A stretch of DNA of 62,201 bases from Erwinia mallotivora (GTDB taxonomy: Bacteria > Pseudomonadota > Gammaproteobacteria > Enterobacterales > Enterobacteriaceae): assembly GCF_000590885.1 (NCBI RefSeq), contig NZ_JFHN01000028.1, positions 1 through 62,201 of the forward strand, read 5' to 3'. Shown here piece after piece: positions 17,941-26,379 of the stretch. The position numbers and the translations under genes were made by a program. A model generated the notes under the pieces. It made no database searches. It was given only the letters and a program-made list of their open reading frames with translations, and was not told where the DNA came from. Positions within the stretch are counted from its first letter, which is position 1. The number at the start of each line of letters is the position of its first letter.

Positions 17941-18045
17941 CGGGTAATTCACCTTTTCCATGAAATGAGCAGGAAAGAGCTTTTTATTGAAGTTTATAAC
18001 GATACCATATCAATAAAATCAATATATGACTCAAATCAGAAATGA
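17941..18045 (+). pseudogene. C-terminal tail of a second effector copy
   Basis: The frame reads RVIHLFHEMSRKELFIEVYN followed by DTISIKSIYDSNQK and a stop at 18043-18045. It parallels the end of the first effector pseudogene (IKDMSRFDLGVEIYND, SLSLKSIYDNMKDN). It begins one base after the start codon of the truncated hcp, so the hcp-effector intergenic region and most of the effector were deleted. Confidence 0.75.
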
Positions 18046-18356
18046 TTTCTGCGCAGAAACCTGAAGGCTTTATATGCAGTTTTCATTGGTGTGAAGATGT
18101 AAATGATACCCGAAACAATAACCAGCGTGATCGTACAGGCGATCACCTCGTCCCGATTACCTGTGATTGCTGTGTATACCCATATTGCAGCAAACATAAT
18201 CAACAGCCCGCAAGAACCAATAAAACGCCGTTTCAACTGGGTTAACATCCACTCGTAGGGGTGCCCGTCAATTTCAGATGTCTTCCGCAGAGCTGAGATT
18301 TCCCTGGTATTGAAGCCGCTCTCAGCCAGCTTTTGTTCATAACTCATATTGTTCAT
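18036..18356 (-). CDS. Two-helix membrane protein, candidate immunity protein (copy 2)
   Basis: This 106-residue paralogue of the protein at 17262-17576 starts MNNMSYEQKLAESGF and shares its layout: two hydrophobic helices (SCGLLIMFAAIWVYTAIT and ACTITLVIVSGIIYIFT) and the following TPMK.AYKAF pattern. It overlaps the end of the effector-tail remnant by ten bases on the opposite strand. It looks intact although its partner effector is nearly gone, as is common when immunity genes are kept for protection. The role is inferred. Confidence 0.7.
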   Translation of the reverse strand: MNNMSYEQKLAESGFNTREISALRKTSEIDGHPYEWMLTQLKRRFIGSCGLLIMFAAIWVYTAITGNRDEVIACTITLVIVSGIIYIFTPMKTAYKAFRFLRRNHF

Positions 18357-18456
18357 TTTCTATCCAACAACCTCCGTATTCCATTGCTTTACCTTACCTC
18401 AAATAAATTAAGCACAAAACTTATAGATTTCTGCAAAGGCGTTGCTTTGGCAGAAA

Positions 18457-18598
18457 GCTGGCGTATTCCAGGCAGATAGTCGGCATCCCAGGAGTGCGAT
18501 ACTGAAAATTATAAACCTCGTCTCTGACAGCTTTTTTGCTTTTTGCGTTCAGATATACGTTGCTGGTTTAGTGAGTCAGCGTTATTGGGGTGTCGCTT
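18457..18598. repeat. Direct repeat copy B (about 142 bp)
   Basis: This copy matches 17675-17821 from GCTGGCGTATTCC to TGTCGCTT. Relative to copy A it has a small insertion after the A-run near 18533, which breaks the reverse-strand frame open in copy A. It lies upstream of immunity copy 2, so the duplicated unit is [immunity gene plus leader plus repeat]. Confidence 0.75.
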
Positions 18599-18645
18599 AA
18601 TAATATTGCTAATTTCTTCATGCGTCGGGAGCCACGCCAGTGTGC

Positions 18646-18682
18646 ATAAAAAATCCGAAAACGGGTGGGCGTTTCCGGATTA
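18646..18682 (-). terminator. Terminator downstream of tyrB
   Basis: AATCCGAAAACG and CGTTTCCGGATT form a 12-bp stem with one G-U pair and a 6-base loop. An A run at 18648-18652 gives a U tail for transcription on the minus strand, the direction of tyrB. Confidence 0.8.
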
Positions 18683-18753
18683 TTACACCGCCAGAGGATC
18701 GGTCACCCGCTCCTTAGCCGATCGGCACTGATCCCGCAGGAGCCGCCGGTCGG

Positions 18754-19947
18754 CTACATAACCGCCGCAAAGGCCTCCGCCACCTGATGAACATTTTTGC
18801 TGTTCAGCCCGGCGACGCACATCCGGCCGCTGGCTATCAGGTAAACGCCGAATTCATCACGCAGGCGATCCACCTGTGACGCGCTCAACCCGGTATAGCT
18901 GAACATACCGCGCTGCCGAAGCAGATAATCGAAATTTCTGTCCGGCATCGCGGTACGCAGTACATCCACCAGCTGCTGGCGCATCGCCAGAATACGCAGA
19001 CGCATCGCCTCCACTTCCGCCAGCCAGCTGGCTTTCAGTGCCGGATCGTTCAGCACACAGGAGACCACCTGAGCACCAAAATTAGGCGGGCTTGAGTAGT
19101 TACGACGTACGGTCGCCTTCAGTTGCCCCAGCACGCGCGAGGCTTCTTCAGCGCTGTCACACACCACCGACAGACCGCCCACACGCTCACCATACAGCGA
19201 GAAAATTTTGGAGAAGGAGTTGCTGACTAATGCAGGCAGGCCAGCTGAAGCTACCGCCCGAATGGCATAAGCATCTTCGTCCATGCCTGCACCAAATCCC
19301 TGATAGGCAATATCAAGAAACGGGATCAGTTCACGCTGTTTCAGCACCCCGGTGACGATGTCCCACTGCGCATTGGTCAGGTCCGCCCCGGTCGGGTTGT
19401 GACAGCACGGATGCAGCAGCACAATGCTCCGTGCAGGCAGCGTCTCCAGCTTCGCCAGCAACTGCTCAAACCTGACCCCGTTACTCTCTTCGTCATACCA
19501 CGGATAGGTATTTACCTGGAAACCCGCGCCAGAAAAGATAGCTACATGGTTTTCCCAGGTCGGATCGCTGACCCAGACCTGCGAATCGGGAAAATACGCT
19601 TTGAGAAAGTCTGCGCCAATTTTCAGTGCCCCGGAGCCGCCCACCGTCTGGATGGTGGCAATGCGTCCTGCCTGAAGCGCGGGATGTTGCTCGCCAAACA
19701 GCAGCGGTGCAACGGCGCTGCGATAAGGCGGCAAGCCGTCCATTGGCAGATACAGCGACGCGTTGTGCGCCTGCGCATTCAGGCGGGCTTCCGCGCTGGC
19801 TACCGCGTTCAGCTGTGGGATTTGCCCCTGTTCGTCGTAATACAACCCGATGCTCAGATTCACCTTGTGCGGTCGCGTATCCTGCTTAAAGGTTTCCATC
19901 AGCGAGAGAATAGGATCGCCGGCGTAGGCATCAACGTTTTGAAACAC
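18754..19947 (-). CDS. tyrB: Aromatic amino acid aminotransferase
   Basis: TyrB transfers amino groups to 4-hydroxyphenylpyruvate, phenylpyruvate and 2-ketoisocaproate in Tyr, Phe and Leu synthesis, using PLP. The 397-residue protein aligns by eye with E. coli TyrB along its whole length. The PLP Lys lies in [28 protein letters not shown] and [10 protein letters not shown] are also conserved. I chose the GTG at 19947, which gives [18 protein letters not shown] with GGAG nine bases upstream; E. coli tyrB also uses GTG. An ATG 5 codons earlier lacks a ribosome site. It lies only 76 bases after a YitT-family gene on the same strand. I found no clear TyrR box there. Confidence 0.97.
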   Translation of the reverse strand: MFQNVDAYAGDPILSLMETFKQDTRPHKVNLSIGLYYDEQGQIPQLNAVASAEARLNAQAHNASLYLPMDGLPPYRSAVAPLLFGEQHPALQAGRIATIQTVGGSGALKIGADFLKAYFPDSQVWVSDPTWENHVAIFSGAGFQVNTYPWYDEESNGVRFEQLLAKLETLPARSIVLLHPCCHNPTGADLTNAQWDIVTGVLKQRELIPFLDIAYQGFGAGMDEDAYAIRAVASAGLPALVSNSFSKIFSLYGERVGGLSVVCDSAEEASRVLGQLKATVRRNYSSPPNFGAQVVSCVLNDPALKASWLAEVEAMRLRILAMRQQLVDVLRTAMPDRNFDYLLRQRGMFSYTGLSASQVDRLRDEFGVYLIASGRMCVAGLNSKNVHQVAEAFAAVM

Positions 19948-20023
19948 GGTACATATCTCCATAATTGATTGGGTGAGGCGGGCGCAGCCTGCTGCAACGC
20001 TGTACTCTGGTTAGCTGAACGAC

Positions 20024-20635
20024 TCAGACGAAATAGCGGCCCGGACGGTGATTCATGGCGATAATCAGGTTCAGGACCACCGCACCGGCAACGGACGCTG
20101 CCAGCATTGGCAACGACACCACAAACAACGAAGCCAGCACCACGCCACTGTCGAGAGCCATTTGCAATTTACCCGCGCGGATACCGTACCTGTCCTGGAG
20201 CCACAACGCCAGAATATTCATGCCGCCCAGGCTGGCCTTGTGCCGGAACAACACAATAAACCCAACCCCCATGACAACGTTACCAAACAGCGTGGCGTAA
20301 AACGGATTCAGCGCAGAGAAATGAATAAAAAGCGGATGCAGATGGGTAAACAGGGAAACCAGCCCCACCGCGCAGAAGGTTTTCAGCGTGAAAGCCCAGC
20401 CCATTCTGCGCACCGCCAGCCAGTAAAAGGGTAAATTGATCGCAAAAAACACCACACCAAAGGAAGCATGGGTCAGATAACTCAGCAGGAAGGCAATGCC
20501 CGCCGTGCTGCCGGTTAATCCGCCTGCGCTTTTTAACAGCGTGACGCCAAAGGACACCAGCAGCGTGCCGAAAAGGATCGCCAGCGCATCTTCAAGCAGG
20601 GAATGGGGAATTTTAACGGGGATGGCATTATCCAT
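20024..20635 (-). CDS. YitT-family membrane protein
   Basis: This 203-residue integral membrane protein, from the ATG at 20635, has five or six hydrophobic helices and the YitT family marks GGLTGSTAGIAFLLSY, NLPFYWLAVRRMGW and HKASLGGMNILALWLQ. The function of the family is unknown; transport is suspected. A start 15 codons upstream exists but adds nothing family-like. It precedes tyrB on the same strand and follows an Lrp-type regulator gene, which may control it. Confidence 0.85.
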   Translation of the reverse strand: MDNAIPVKIPHSLLEDALAILFGTLLVSFGVTLLKSAGGLTGSTAGIAFLLSYLTHASFGVVFFAINLPFYWLAVRRMGWAFTLKTFCAVGLVSLFTHLHPLFIHFSALNPFYATLFGNVVMGVGFIVLFRHKASLGGMNILALWLQDRYGIRAGKLQMALDSGVVLASLFVVSLPMLAASVAGAVVLNLIIAMNHRPGRYFV

Positions 20636-20884
20636 AGTGCTGATTCTCAGGGAAATAATCACAGAATCAGCAAAATTCACACCAGGCTGACAGGAAAAAC
20701 AGCGACCTCAACGGCTTCCAGCCTAAGATACTGAATGCAAAATGCTTTATTTTTAATAATTCGCGCAAGAAAAACGGAAAAATCAATCAAATCACGCATA
20801 CCAGACCGACAATATGCACAAATCCCGCACATTATAGCCATAAAACGCACTGATTTATTGCATGGCGCACTAAACTGGTGCGCG

Positions 20885-21358
20885 TCAGGCAGGCTGAGTC
20901 GGGATCATCATGCCGTTTTCTTTCAGACGGGTGAGTACCACCGACGTTTTCACATGTGAAACGCTTTGATGACCGGCGACTAACTGACTGATTAACGCAC
21001 TGAGCCCGGCCAGATCGGCCACCGCTACCTTCAGCAGGTAATCGGCATCGCCGGTAGTCTTCCACGCATCCACGATAGCAGGCTGCTCTGCCACCATGCG
21101 GTGAAAGCTGTCAACATAGTCGGCGGTGTGATTAATCAGGCGCACTTCAATCAGGCCAATCATACTCAGCCCCAGCGCATCAGGCGATAGCCGGGCATGA
21201 TAACCGAGGATCAGGCCCGCCTGTTCAAGACCGATACGGCGTCGTGAACATTGCGAAGCGGAAAGCCCCACCAGGTCGCTCAGTTCCTGATTGGTCAGAC
21301 GACCATTGCTCTCCAGCAGCGTCAGCATCTTAAGGTCATACTCATCGATCTGGGTCAT
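20885..21358 (-). CDS. Lrp/AsnC-family transcriptional regulator
   Basis: This 157-residue regulator has the Lrp layout: an N-terminal winged helix (DEYDLKMLTLLESNGRLTNQ, then ELSDLVGLSASQCSRRRIGLE) and a C-terminal ligand-binding RAM domain (ALGLSMIGLIEVRL, TGDADYLLKVAVADL, VSHVKTSVVLTRLKE). It lies upstream of the YitT-family gene on the same strand with about 250 bases between, so it may regulate that gene, its own gene, or both. The effector amino acid cannot be told. Confidence 0.92.
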   Translation of the reverse strand: MTQIDEYDLKMLTLLESNGRLTNQELSDLVGLSASQCSRRRIGLEQAGLILGYHARLSPDALGLSMIGLIEVRLINHTADYVDSFHRMVAEQPAIVDAWKTTGDADYLLKVAVADLAGLSALISQLVAGHQSVSHVKTSVVLTRLKENGMMIPTQPA

Positions 21359-21508
21359 TATCCATCCGTCAGCTAATCAGATTCTCGGGCCGGACAGATA
21401 ACCGCAAATTTTGCCCTGTTGTCCAACACTATTTTCCCGACTATCGGCAGGCGGGATGACCAGGGAAAGGCCAGCAGCACGCTGAAGCGCTGCGCGATAA
21501 ATGCAAAA

Positions 21509-21535
21509 ACCCGGCAGGGAGAGCCCATGCCGGGT
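21509..21535 (-). terminator. Terminator downstream of the subtilase gene
   Basis: ACCCGGCA and TGCCGGGT form a perfect 8-bp stem with an 11-base loop. The A run at 21505-21509 gives a U tail on the minus strand, 20 bases beyond the subtilase stop. Confidence 0.85.
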
Positions 21536-21554
21536 AAGTGTTCAGCTCATAACA

Positions 21555-23717
21555 TCAGATGCGGGTCCAGGGTTTGGCATCGCCACTGGCCGCGCCGGTA
21601 GTGCTCTCCAGCCCAGGCTCGACGCCGGCAGAAATCCACCATTTGGCCAGATAATTGCCGCCTTTATGGCTGACCCGCTCGCCCCCGGAGTAGCTTCTGT
21701 TCGCCACCCACTGTGGATAGAGCGGCGTGGTGTCCGCCTCATCACTCCCCTGCTCGCTATCGGTTCCGTCTTCTGTAGCGGGTACAATCATCAGACCAAC
21801 CGTATCTCTTGTCTGATAAGAGCCGGTCAGGCTGACCGAAATCTGGCTGAGCGTCTCCTGAGCCACCTCGGGGAATCGCACCAGGGTACGCTGCTGTCGG
21901 GGCGTTGACAGGGTTTCTCTTGCCGTCGTCAGCCAGTGAAAATTGACGTTTTCTGTATCCACGCCTGACGGCATCACAACTGAAAAAGTCAGTTCGCTTC
22001 CGGCAACGGCCTTAATGCGCATCTGCGCAATCGGAGCGACTTCGATGGCGTGATCACCTGCATCCTGCGCATCATCATCACCGTGGTCATCGCTGGCATC
22101 ATCCAGATTAGCGTCCAGCCACGCCAGCGCTTTCGTTACATCAGGCTGATAGCCCACGCCATCGCTGACGCCAGCGTTGCTGCCGGTTTTAGCTATCAGA
22201 TCACGCATTTCCAGGCCGTCGAGATAAACACCAAATTTGCGTTTAGCGTAAGACTGAATCAAAGCCAGCGCCCCGGTTACCAGCGGTGTGGCACTGGACG
22301 TGCCATTAAAACCTGAGGTGTAGTTATGGTTGTTGCCGGGTAATGTCTGTAAGCCACTGTAACCGGTGGTGGTCACCTGATGCCCCCAGGAGCAAATCAG
22401 CGAACTGACATTGTTGTAATTAGAAAAGGCCAGACGACGACCCGTGTTGCTGGCTACCGCTCCTGCGAGGAAAATACCGCTGTCGCCATAATCGGTTAAA
22501 AAACCGGCCTGCGGGCTGAGATCGGTGCCCCCGTTCCCGGCAGCCAGTACCACCACCACCCCACGCCGGGACAGCTGGTTAAGCCTGTCCCAGACGCTTC
22601 TCGAATGTATCCACGGCAGATAGCGTCCATTGGCCGACATCTGGATATTCAGCCCTACAATATCGCCGGGCTGCGCGTTCTGAACGATCAGGTCAAGATC
22701 GCCGGTATCATAAAAGTTAAACTGGCTGCCATGCGCAATGCCGGTGACACCAAAGGCGTTATCTGTCGCCGCAATACAACCCGTTGCCGCCGTACCATGA
22801 TTACAATCCTGCGTTTCAGCGCGGCTGTTTATCACATTGATATTGCCCTGCAAGTCTTCATGATTACGGTACACACCAAAATCCAGAAAATGGATGGTGG
22901 CAAAGCGCCCGGTTTCACCTGCCTGCCACGCCGCCCGGACATTGAGACTACGGCCACTGTTCAGATAGGTCTGGAGATGAGAGAAATCGGGAGTGCCGAC
23001 GCTGCTTCGCCCCAGCGTCGTTGCCGCGCCCTCTGCCAGAAGCGGCGCGGAGGTTTCTTCCAGCAATTTCGGAGGCAGCAGATCTGTGGTATCCGGATTG
23101 AGTGAGCAGGCGTCAATATACGCCAACGTTTCCAGCTCACTGGCTATCAGTTTTAACTCGCCAAAATCGCCGCTGGCCACCACCTGGTACAAATCGGCAA
23201 GGTGGGGATTCTCGTCGCCAGGAAATACAGCAGCAATCGCATGGCGGTTAGTTCTGGCAACATCGGCCAGATGTTGTTTTTTGAATGCCGCAAACAGCGG
23301 CGTGGCGGCATCGTCCTGGTTATAAAAATGTTCAACGCCGCCCGGCAAAAACTGAATCTCCAGAAAATAGTGACTGATGTTGTCACAGCTCCGGGAAGCA
23401 TCTTTAATCGTGCTGGTTTCGGCCAGCGTCTGAATACTTTTTAGCAGTCGTGGTTGAGCATGGATGTGCAGCTTACGGCTCAGAACGCGCGGTTGATTGT
23501 CACCATCCAGAATATCAGCTCTTAATTCAAATTCACCTGCGGTCTGTCCGCTGAATTTAACGGTGATACCCGCACTCTGGCTACTTTGTTGCGCGACCAA
23601 CATCTGATTGCAATAAAGCGACAGGGTAATGCAGCTGACCGGCAGTTCAGAATGGAGCCGGGCATAAATACAACCATCAAATTTCAGGCTGCGATAAACT
23701 TCAAGAAACTCTTTCAT
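21555..23717 (-). CDS. Subtilisin-like serine protease with C-terminal chitin-binding module
   Basis: This 720-residue S8-family protease has Asp279 (HFLDFGVYRN), His307 (DCNHGTAATG), oxyanion Asn395 (AAGNGG) and Ser474 (NGTSSATP) in the canonical D-H-S order. Residues 1-270 are an unassigned N-terminal region with a beta-sandwich-like start. After the protease domain come an acidic linker (DDASDDHGDDD), a beta-rich segment and a type 3 chitin-binding-like module (about residues 655-715: YPQWVANRSYSGGERVSHKG, NYLAKWW, GVEPG). I saw no signal peptide, so export, if any, uses another route. The ATG at 23717 has AAGG eight bases upstream; a GTG three codons before is possible. The next gene upstream carries a similar module. 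Confidence 0.9.
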   Translation of the reverse strand: MKEFLEVYRSLKFDGCIYARLHSELPVSCITLSLYCNQMLVAQQSSQSAGITVKFSGQTAGEFELRADILDGDNQPRVLSRKLHIHAQPRLLKSIQTLAETSTIKDASRSCDNISHYFLEIQFLPGGVEHFYNQDDAATPLFAAFKKQHLADVARTNRHAIAAVFPGDENPHLADLYQVVASGDFGELKLIASELETLAYIDACSLNPDTTDLLPPKLLEETSAPLLAEGAATTLGRSSVGTPDFSHLQTYLNSGRSLNVRAAWQAGETGRFATIHFLDFGVYRNHEDLQGNINVINSRAETQDCNHGTAATGCIAATDNAFGVTGIAHGSQFNFYDTGDLDLIVQNAQPGDIVGLNIQMSANGRYLPWIHSRSVWDRLNQLSRRGVVVVLAAGNGGTDLSPQAGFLTDYGDSGIFLAGAVASNTGRRLAFSNYNNVSSLICSWGHQVTTTGYSGLQTLPGNNHNYTSGFNGTSSATPLVTGALALIQSYAKRKFGVYLDGLEMRDLIAKTGSNAGVSDGVGYQPDVTKALAWLDANLDDASDDHGDDDAQDAGDHAIEVAPIAQMRIKAVAGSELTFSVVMPSGVDTENVNFHWLTTARETLSTPRQQRTLVRFPEVAQETLSQISVSLTGSYQTRDTVGLMIVPATEDGTDSEQGSDEADTTPLYPQWVANRSYSGGERVSHKGGNYLAKWWISAGVEPGLESTTGAASGDAKPWTRI

Positions 23718-23889
23718 TACAGTCACCTTGAGATAAATATTATTTTTGCTTCTTCAGCAATAGCTCCGGGAGAGCGAATAAAAACTTATTGCTCTTTCCC
23801 GTTGTGAAAATAATTAATTTCTGTGCCGGGAATAGCGTGTATTTTTGATAAAAATTTTTAATACTCTTGTGGCGATTAATTAAAAATAA

Positions 23890-24402
23890 TCAGATTTTCA
23901 TCCACGGCAGGGAATTACCGGATGCCGGCCCGGTGGTGGTTGGCAATCCAGGCTCAACTCCCGCTGCTATCCACCATTTCGCCTGATAATTAGCGCCTTT
24001 ATGACTTACACGACTTTGCCCCTGATAAGTCGAGGAGGCATTCCATAGTGGATATTGTGGGGTACTGTCGTCACTGTCGCTGTCCGCTCCGCCCTGTGAT
24101 GGCATGACCAGCACCGGCCAACTGCGCTGTGCCACGTCGCCAACCCGATTGGTAACCGTCAGCGTGATATTCACTTTGGTGGTGGTTGCCACTTCCGGCA
24201 TCAGGATTTCGGTATCAACGCTCCTGGCAGAGGTAACAACAGCCTTAGCGTCCGCCTGCCAGTGGTAATGCAGCGAGGCTCTGTCCGCATCAGAATGTGG
24301 CTGTACGGCACTCAAGGCCACACGGCTTCCTCCCGCTACTTCCAGCGCAATAGCGGCCGTCCGTACCCCGGACGATATTAATGACTGGCTATTCTTTTTC
24401 AT
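23890..24402 (-). CDS. Small protein with chitin-binding module, paralogous to the subtilase C-terminus
   Basis: This 170-residue protein (ATG 24402; a GTG two codons earlier is equally possible, with AAAAGG upstream) has a beta-rich, PKD-like segment (residues 15-100) and a C-terminal module YPLWNASSTYQGQSRVSHKG, NYQAKWW, GVEPG, almost the same as the end of the neighbouring protease. The acidic linker SDSDDSTP also parallels the protease (TDSEQGSDEADTTP). It therefore looks like the non-catalytic half of the protease. There is no signal peptide. It lies upstream of the protease on the same strand and may be co-transcribed, 172 bases apart. Confidence 0.8.
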   Translation of the reverse strand: MKKNSQSLISSGVRTAAIALEVAGGSRVALSAVQPHSDADRASLHYHWQADAKAVVTSARSVDTEILMPEVATTTKVNITLTVTNRVGDVAQRSWPVLVMPSQGGADSDSDDSTPQYPLWNASSTYQGQSRVSHKGANYQAKWWIAAGVEPGLPTTTGPASGNSLPWMKI

Positions 24403-24516
24403 ACTCACACGAAGACCTTTTCGGTAGTTGGAAAATGTTTTTTGCATATGGCGGAATTTACCGCACGGTTCAGTGCAAAAAAGAATGTTGTTCAGCAACC
24501 CGCAAAGCTTTACCAA

Positions 24517-24862
24517 AAAGAGATCGTCTGGCTAATGAAAAATAATTAAAAACGCCAGGTGCAAATCAAAAAAAGGCAGACATTAATTATCACCAGATTT
24601 AAATAACTAATTTGTAGAATATGATTTTATGCACAGATAAAATAATCATCGGAGCGTGGAGATGAGAGGTTAATAATAAATTTTCTTATACAGGATTATC
24701 GATGCAAACTGCCGGAGGAGAAAACATAAATGATCAGCGAAATCATCCCTGGTAGTCTGGCAGGAGAGAGATAATAAACATTACGCTTAATTATGTGAGA
24801 ACAAGGCTCTGAAAATCGGTGCTCAGAGCCATCTGACGGGAAACGCCTGCGGCGCAGACGAC
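24517..24862. other. Intergenic region before dnaB with two tiny ORFs
   Basis: AT-rich sequence with no clear gene. Two overlapping tiny frames have plausible ribosome sites: 24702-24755 (MQTAGGENINDQRNHPW, AGGA upstream) and 24730-24774 (MISEIIPGSLAGER, GGAGGAG nine bases upstream). Both could be chance. E. coli has alr beside dnaB; no alr is present here. Confidence 0.4.
24805..24830 (-). terminator. Hairpin downstream of dnaB
   Basis: GGCTCTGA and TCAGAGCC form a perfect 8-bp stem with a 10-base loop, 33 bases beyond the dnaB stop on the minus strand. The following U run is weak (UUGUUCUC). Confidence 0.65.
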
Positions 24863-26278
24863 TTACTCTTCGTCGTACTGCGGTCCGGCATAATTATCAA
24901 AACGGGACCACTGACCGTTAAACGTCAGCCTTACGGTGCCGATCGGGCCGTTACGCTGTTTACCCAGAATGATTTCCGCAATGCCTTTCAAATCGCTGTT
25001 TTCGTGATAAACCTCATCACGATAGATAAACATGATCAGGTCAGCATCCTGTTCAATGGAGCCGGACTCACGCAGGTCGGAGTTGACCGGGCGTTTATCG
25101 GCACGCTGCTCAAGCGAACGGTTGAGCTGCGACAGCGCCACTACCGGCACCTGTAGCTCTTTCGCCAGCGCCTTCAGGGAACGGGAGATTTCGGCAATTT
25201 CCAGCGTACGGTTATCTGACAACGACGGCACCCGCATCAGTTGCAGGTAGTCGATCATAATCAGGCTCAGGCCACCATGTTCACGAAAGATACGCCGTGC
25301 TCGCGAACGAACTTCTGTCGGCGTCAGGCCGGAGGAGTCATCAATAAACATGTTCTTTTTCTCCAGCAGAATACCCATGGTGCTGGAGATGCGCGCCCAG
25401 TCTTCATCATCTAACTGACCGGTACGAATACGGGTTTGATCCACCCGCGACAACGAGGCCAGCATACGCATCATAATCTGCTCGCCGGGCATTTCGAGAC
25501 TGAAGATCAACACCGGCTTGTCCTGCAACATCGCCGCATTTTCGCAGAGATTCATCGCAAAGGTGGTTTTACCCATCGACGGACGGGCGGCGACGATGAT
25601 CAGATCGGAGCGTTGCAGGCCCGCCGTTTTTTTATTCAGATCCTGATAGCCGGTATCCACGCCCGTCACACCGTCGTGCGGCGTCTGATAAAGCGATTCG
25701 ATCCTGGAAATGGTCGCCTCAAGGATCTGATCAACACTCTTTGGCCCCTCATCTTTATTCGCCCGGTTTTCCGCGATCTGAAAAACACGGGATTCGGCGA
25801 GATCGAGCAGATCTTCGCTGGTACGCCCCTGTGGATCATATCCCGCATCGGCGATCTCATTGGCAACGGCGATCATCTCACGCACCACCGCACGTTCACG
25901 CACAATGTCCGCATAAGCGCCGATATTTGCCGCACTTGGCGTATTTTTAGCTAACTCCGCCAGATAGGCGAAGCCACCCACCATGCTCAGCTCACCTTTG
26001 GTTTCCATTGATTCCGAAAGGGTGATCAGATCGATGGGCTTACCCTGCTCCAGCAGGCGCTGCATTTCACTGAAAATCATCCGGTGCGGCCGACTGAAAA
26101 AGTCCTGTGCCACCACCCGTTCGGAGACGTTATCCCAACGTTCATTGTCCAGCATCAACCCGCCCAACACGGATTGCTCCGCTTCCAGAGAATGGGGCGG
26201 CAATTTCAGCCCTTCCATTTGCCGGTCACGCGGCTCACGGTTTTCAGCGGATTTGTTGGAGGGTTTATTTCCTGCCAT
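24863..26278 (-). CDS. dnaB: Replicative DNA helicase
   Basis: DnaB is the hexameric 5'-3' helicase of the replication fork. The 471-residue protein has the N-terminal DnaG-interacting domain (HSLEAEQSVLGGLMLDNERW), a linker, and the RecA-like ATPase with Walker A ARPSMGKTT, H2 IDYLQLM, H3 VPVVALSQLNRSLE and the arginine-finger region LRESGSIEQDADLIMF. It is full length. It is divergent from qor, as in E. coli, but the downstream partner alr is replaced by accessory genes. Confidence 0.99.
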   Translation of the reverse strand: MAGNKPSNKSAENREPRDRQMEGLKLPPHSLEAEQSVLGGLMLDNERWDNVSERVVAQDFFSRPHRMIFSEMQRLLEQGKPIDLITLSESMETKGELSMVGGFAYLAELAKNTPSAANIGAYADIVRERAVVREMIAVANEIADAGYDPQGRTSEDLLDLAESRVFQIAENRANKDEGPKSVDQILEATISRIESLYQTPHDGVTGVDTGYQDLNKKTAGLQRSDLIIVAARPSMGKTTFAMNLCENAAMLQDKPVLIFSLEMPGEQIMMRMLASLSRVDQTRIRTGQLDDEDWARISSTMGILLEKKNMFIDDSSGLTPTEVRSRARRIFREHGGLSLIMIDYLQLMRVPSLSDNRTLEIAEISRSLKALAKELQVPVVALSQLNRSLEQRADKRPVNSDLRESGSIEQDADLIMFIYRDEVYHENSDLKGIAEIILGKQRNGPIGTVRLTFNGQWSRFDNYAGPQYDEE

Positions 26279-26379
26279 AGTGATGAGATACCAAAAATCT
26301 GAGGGGGAGAAGTGCGCAAGTATACCCGTTCGCCCCCCTTTCGTCCTCTCTCAATGATGCACAATCAACAGGAGTGATC

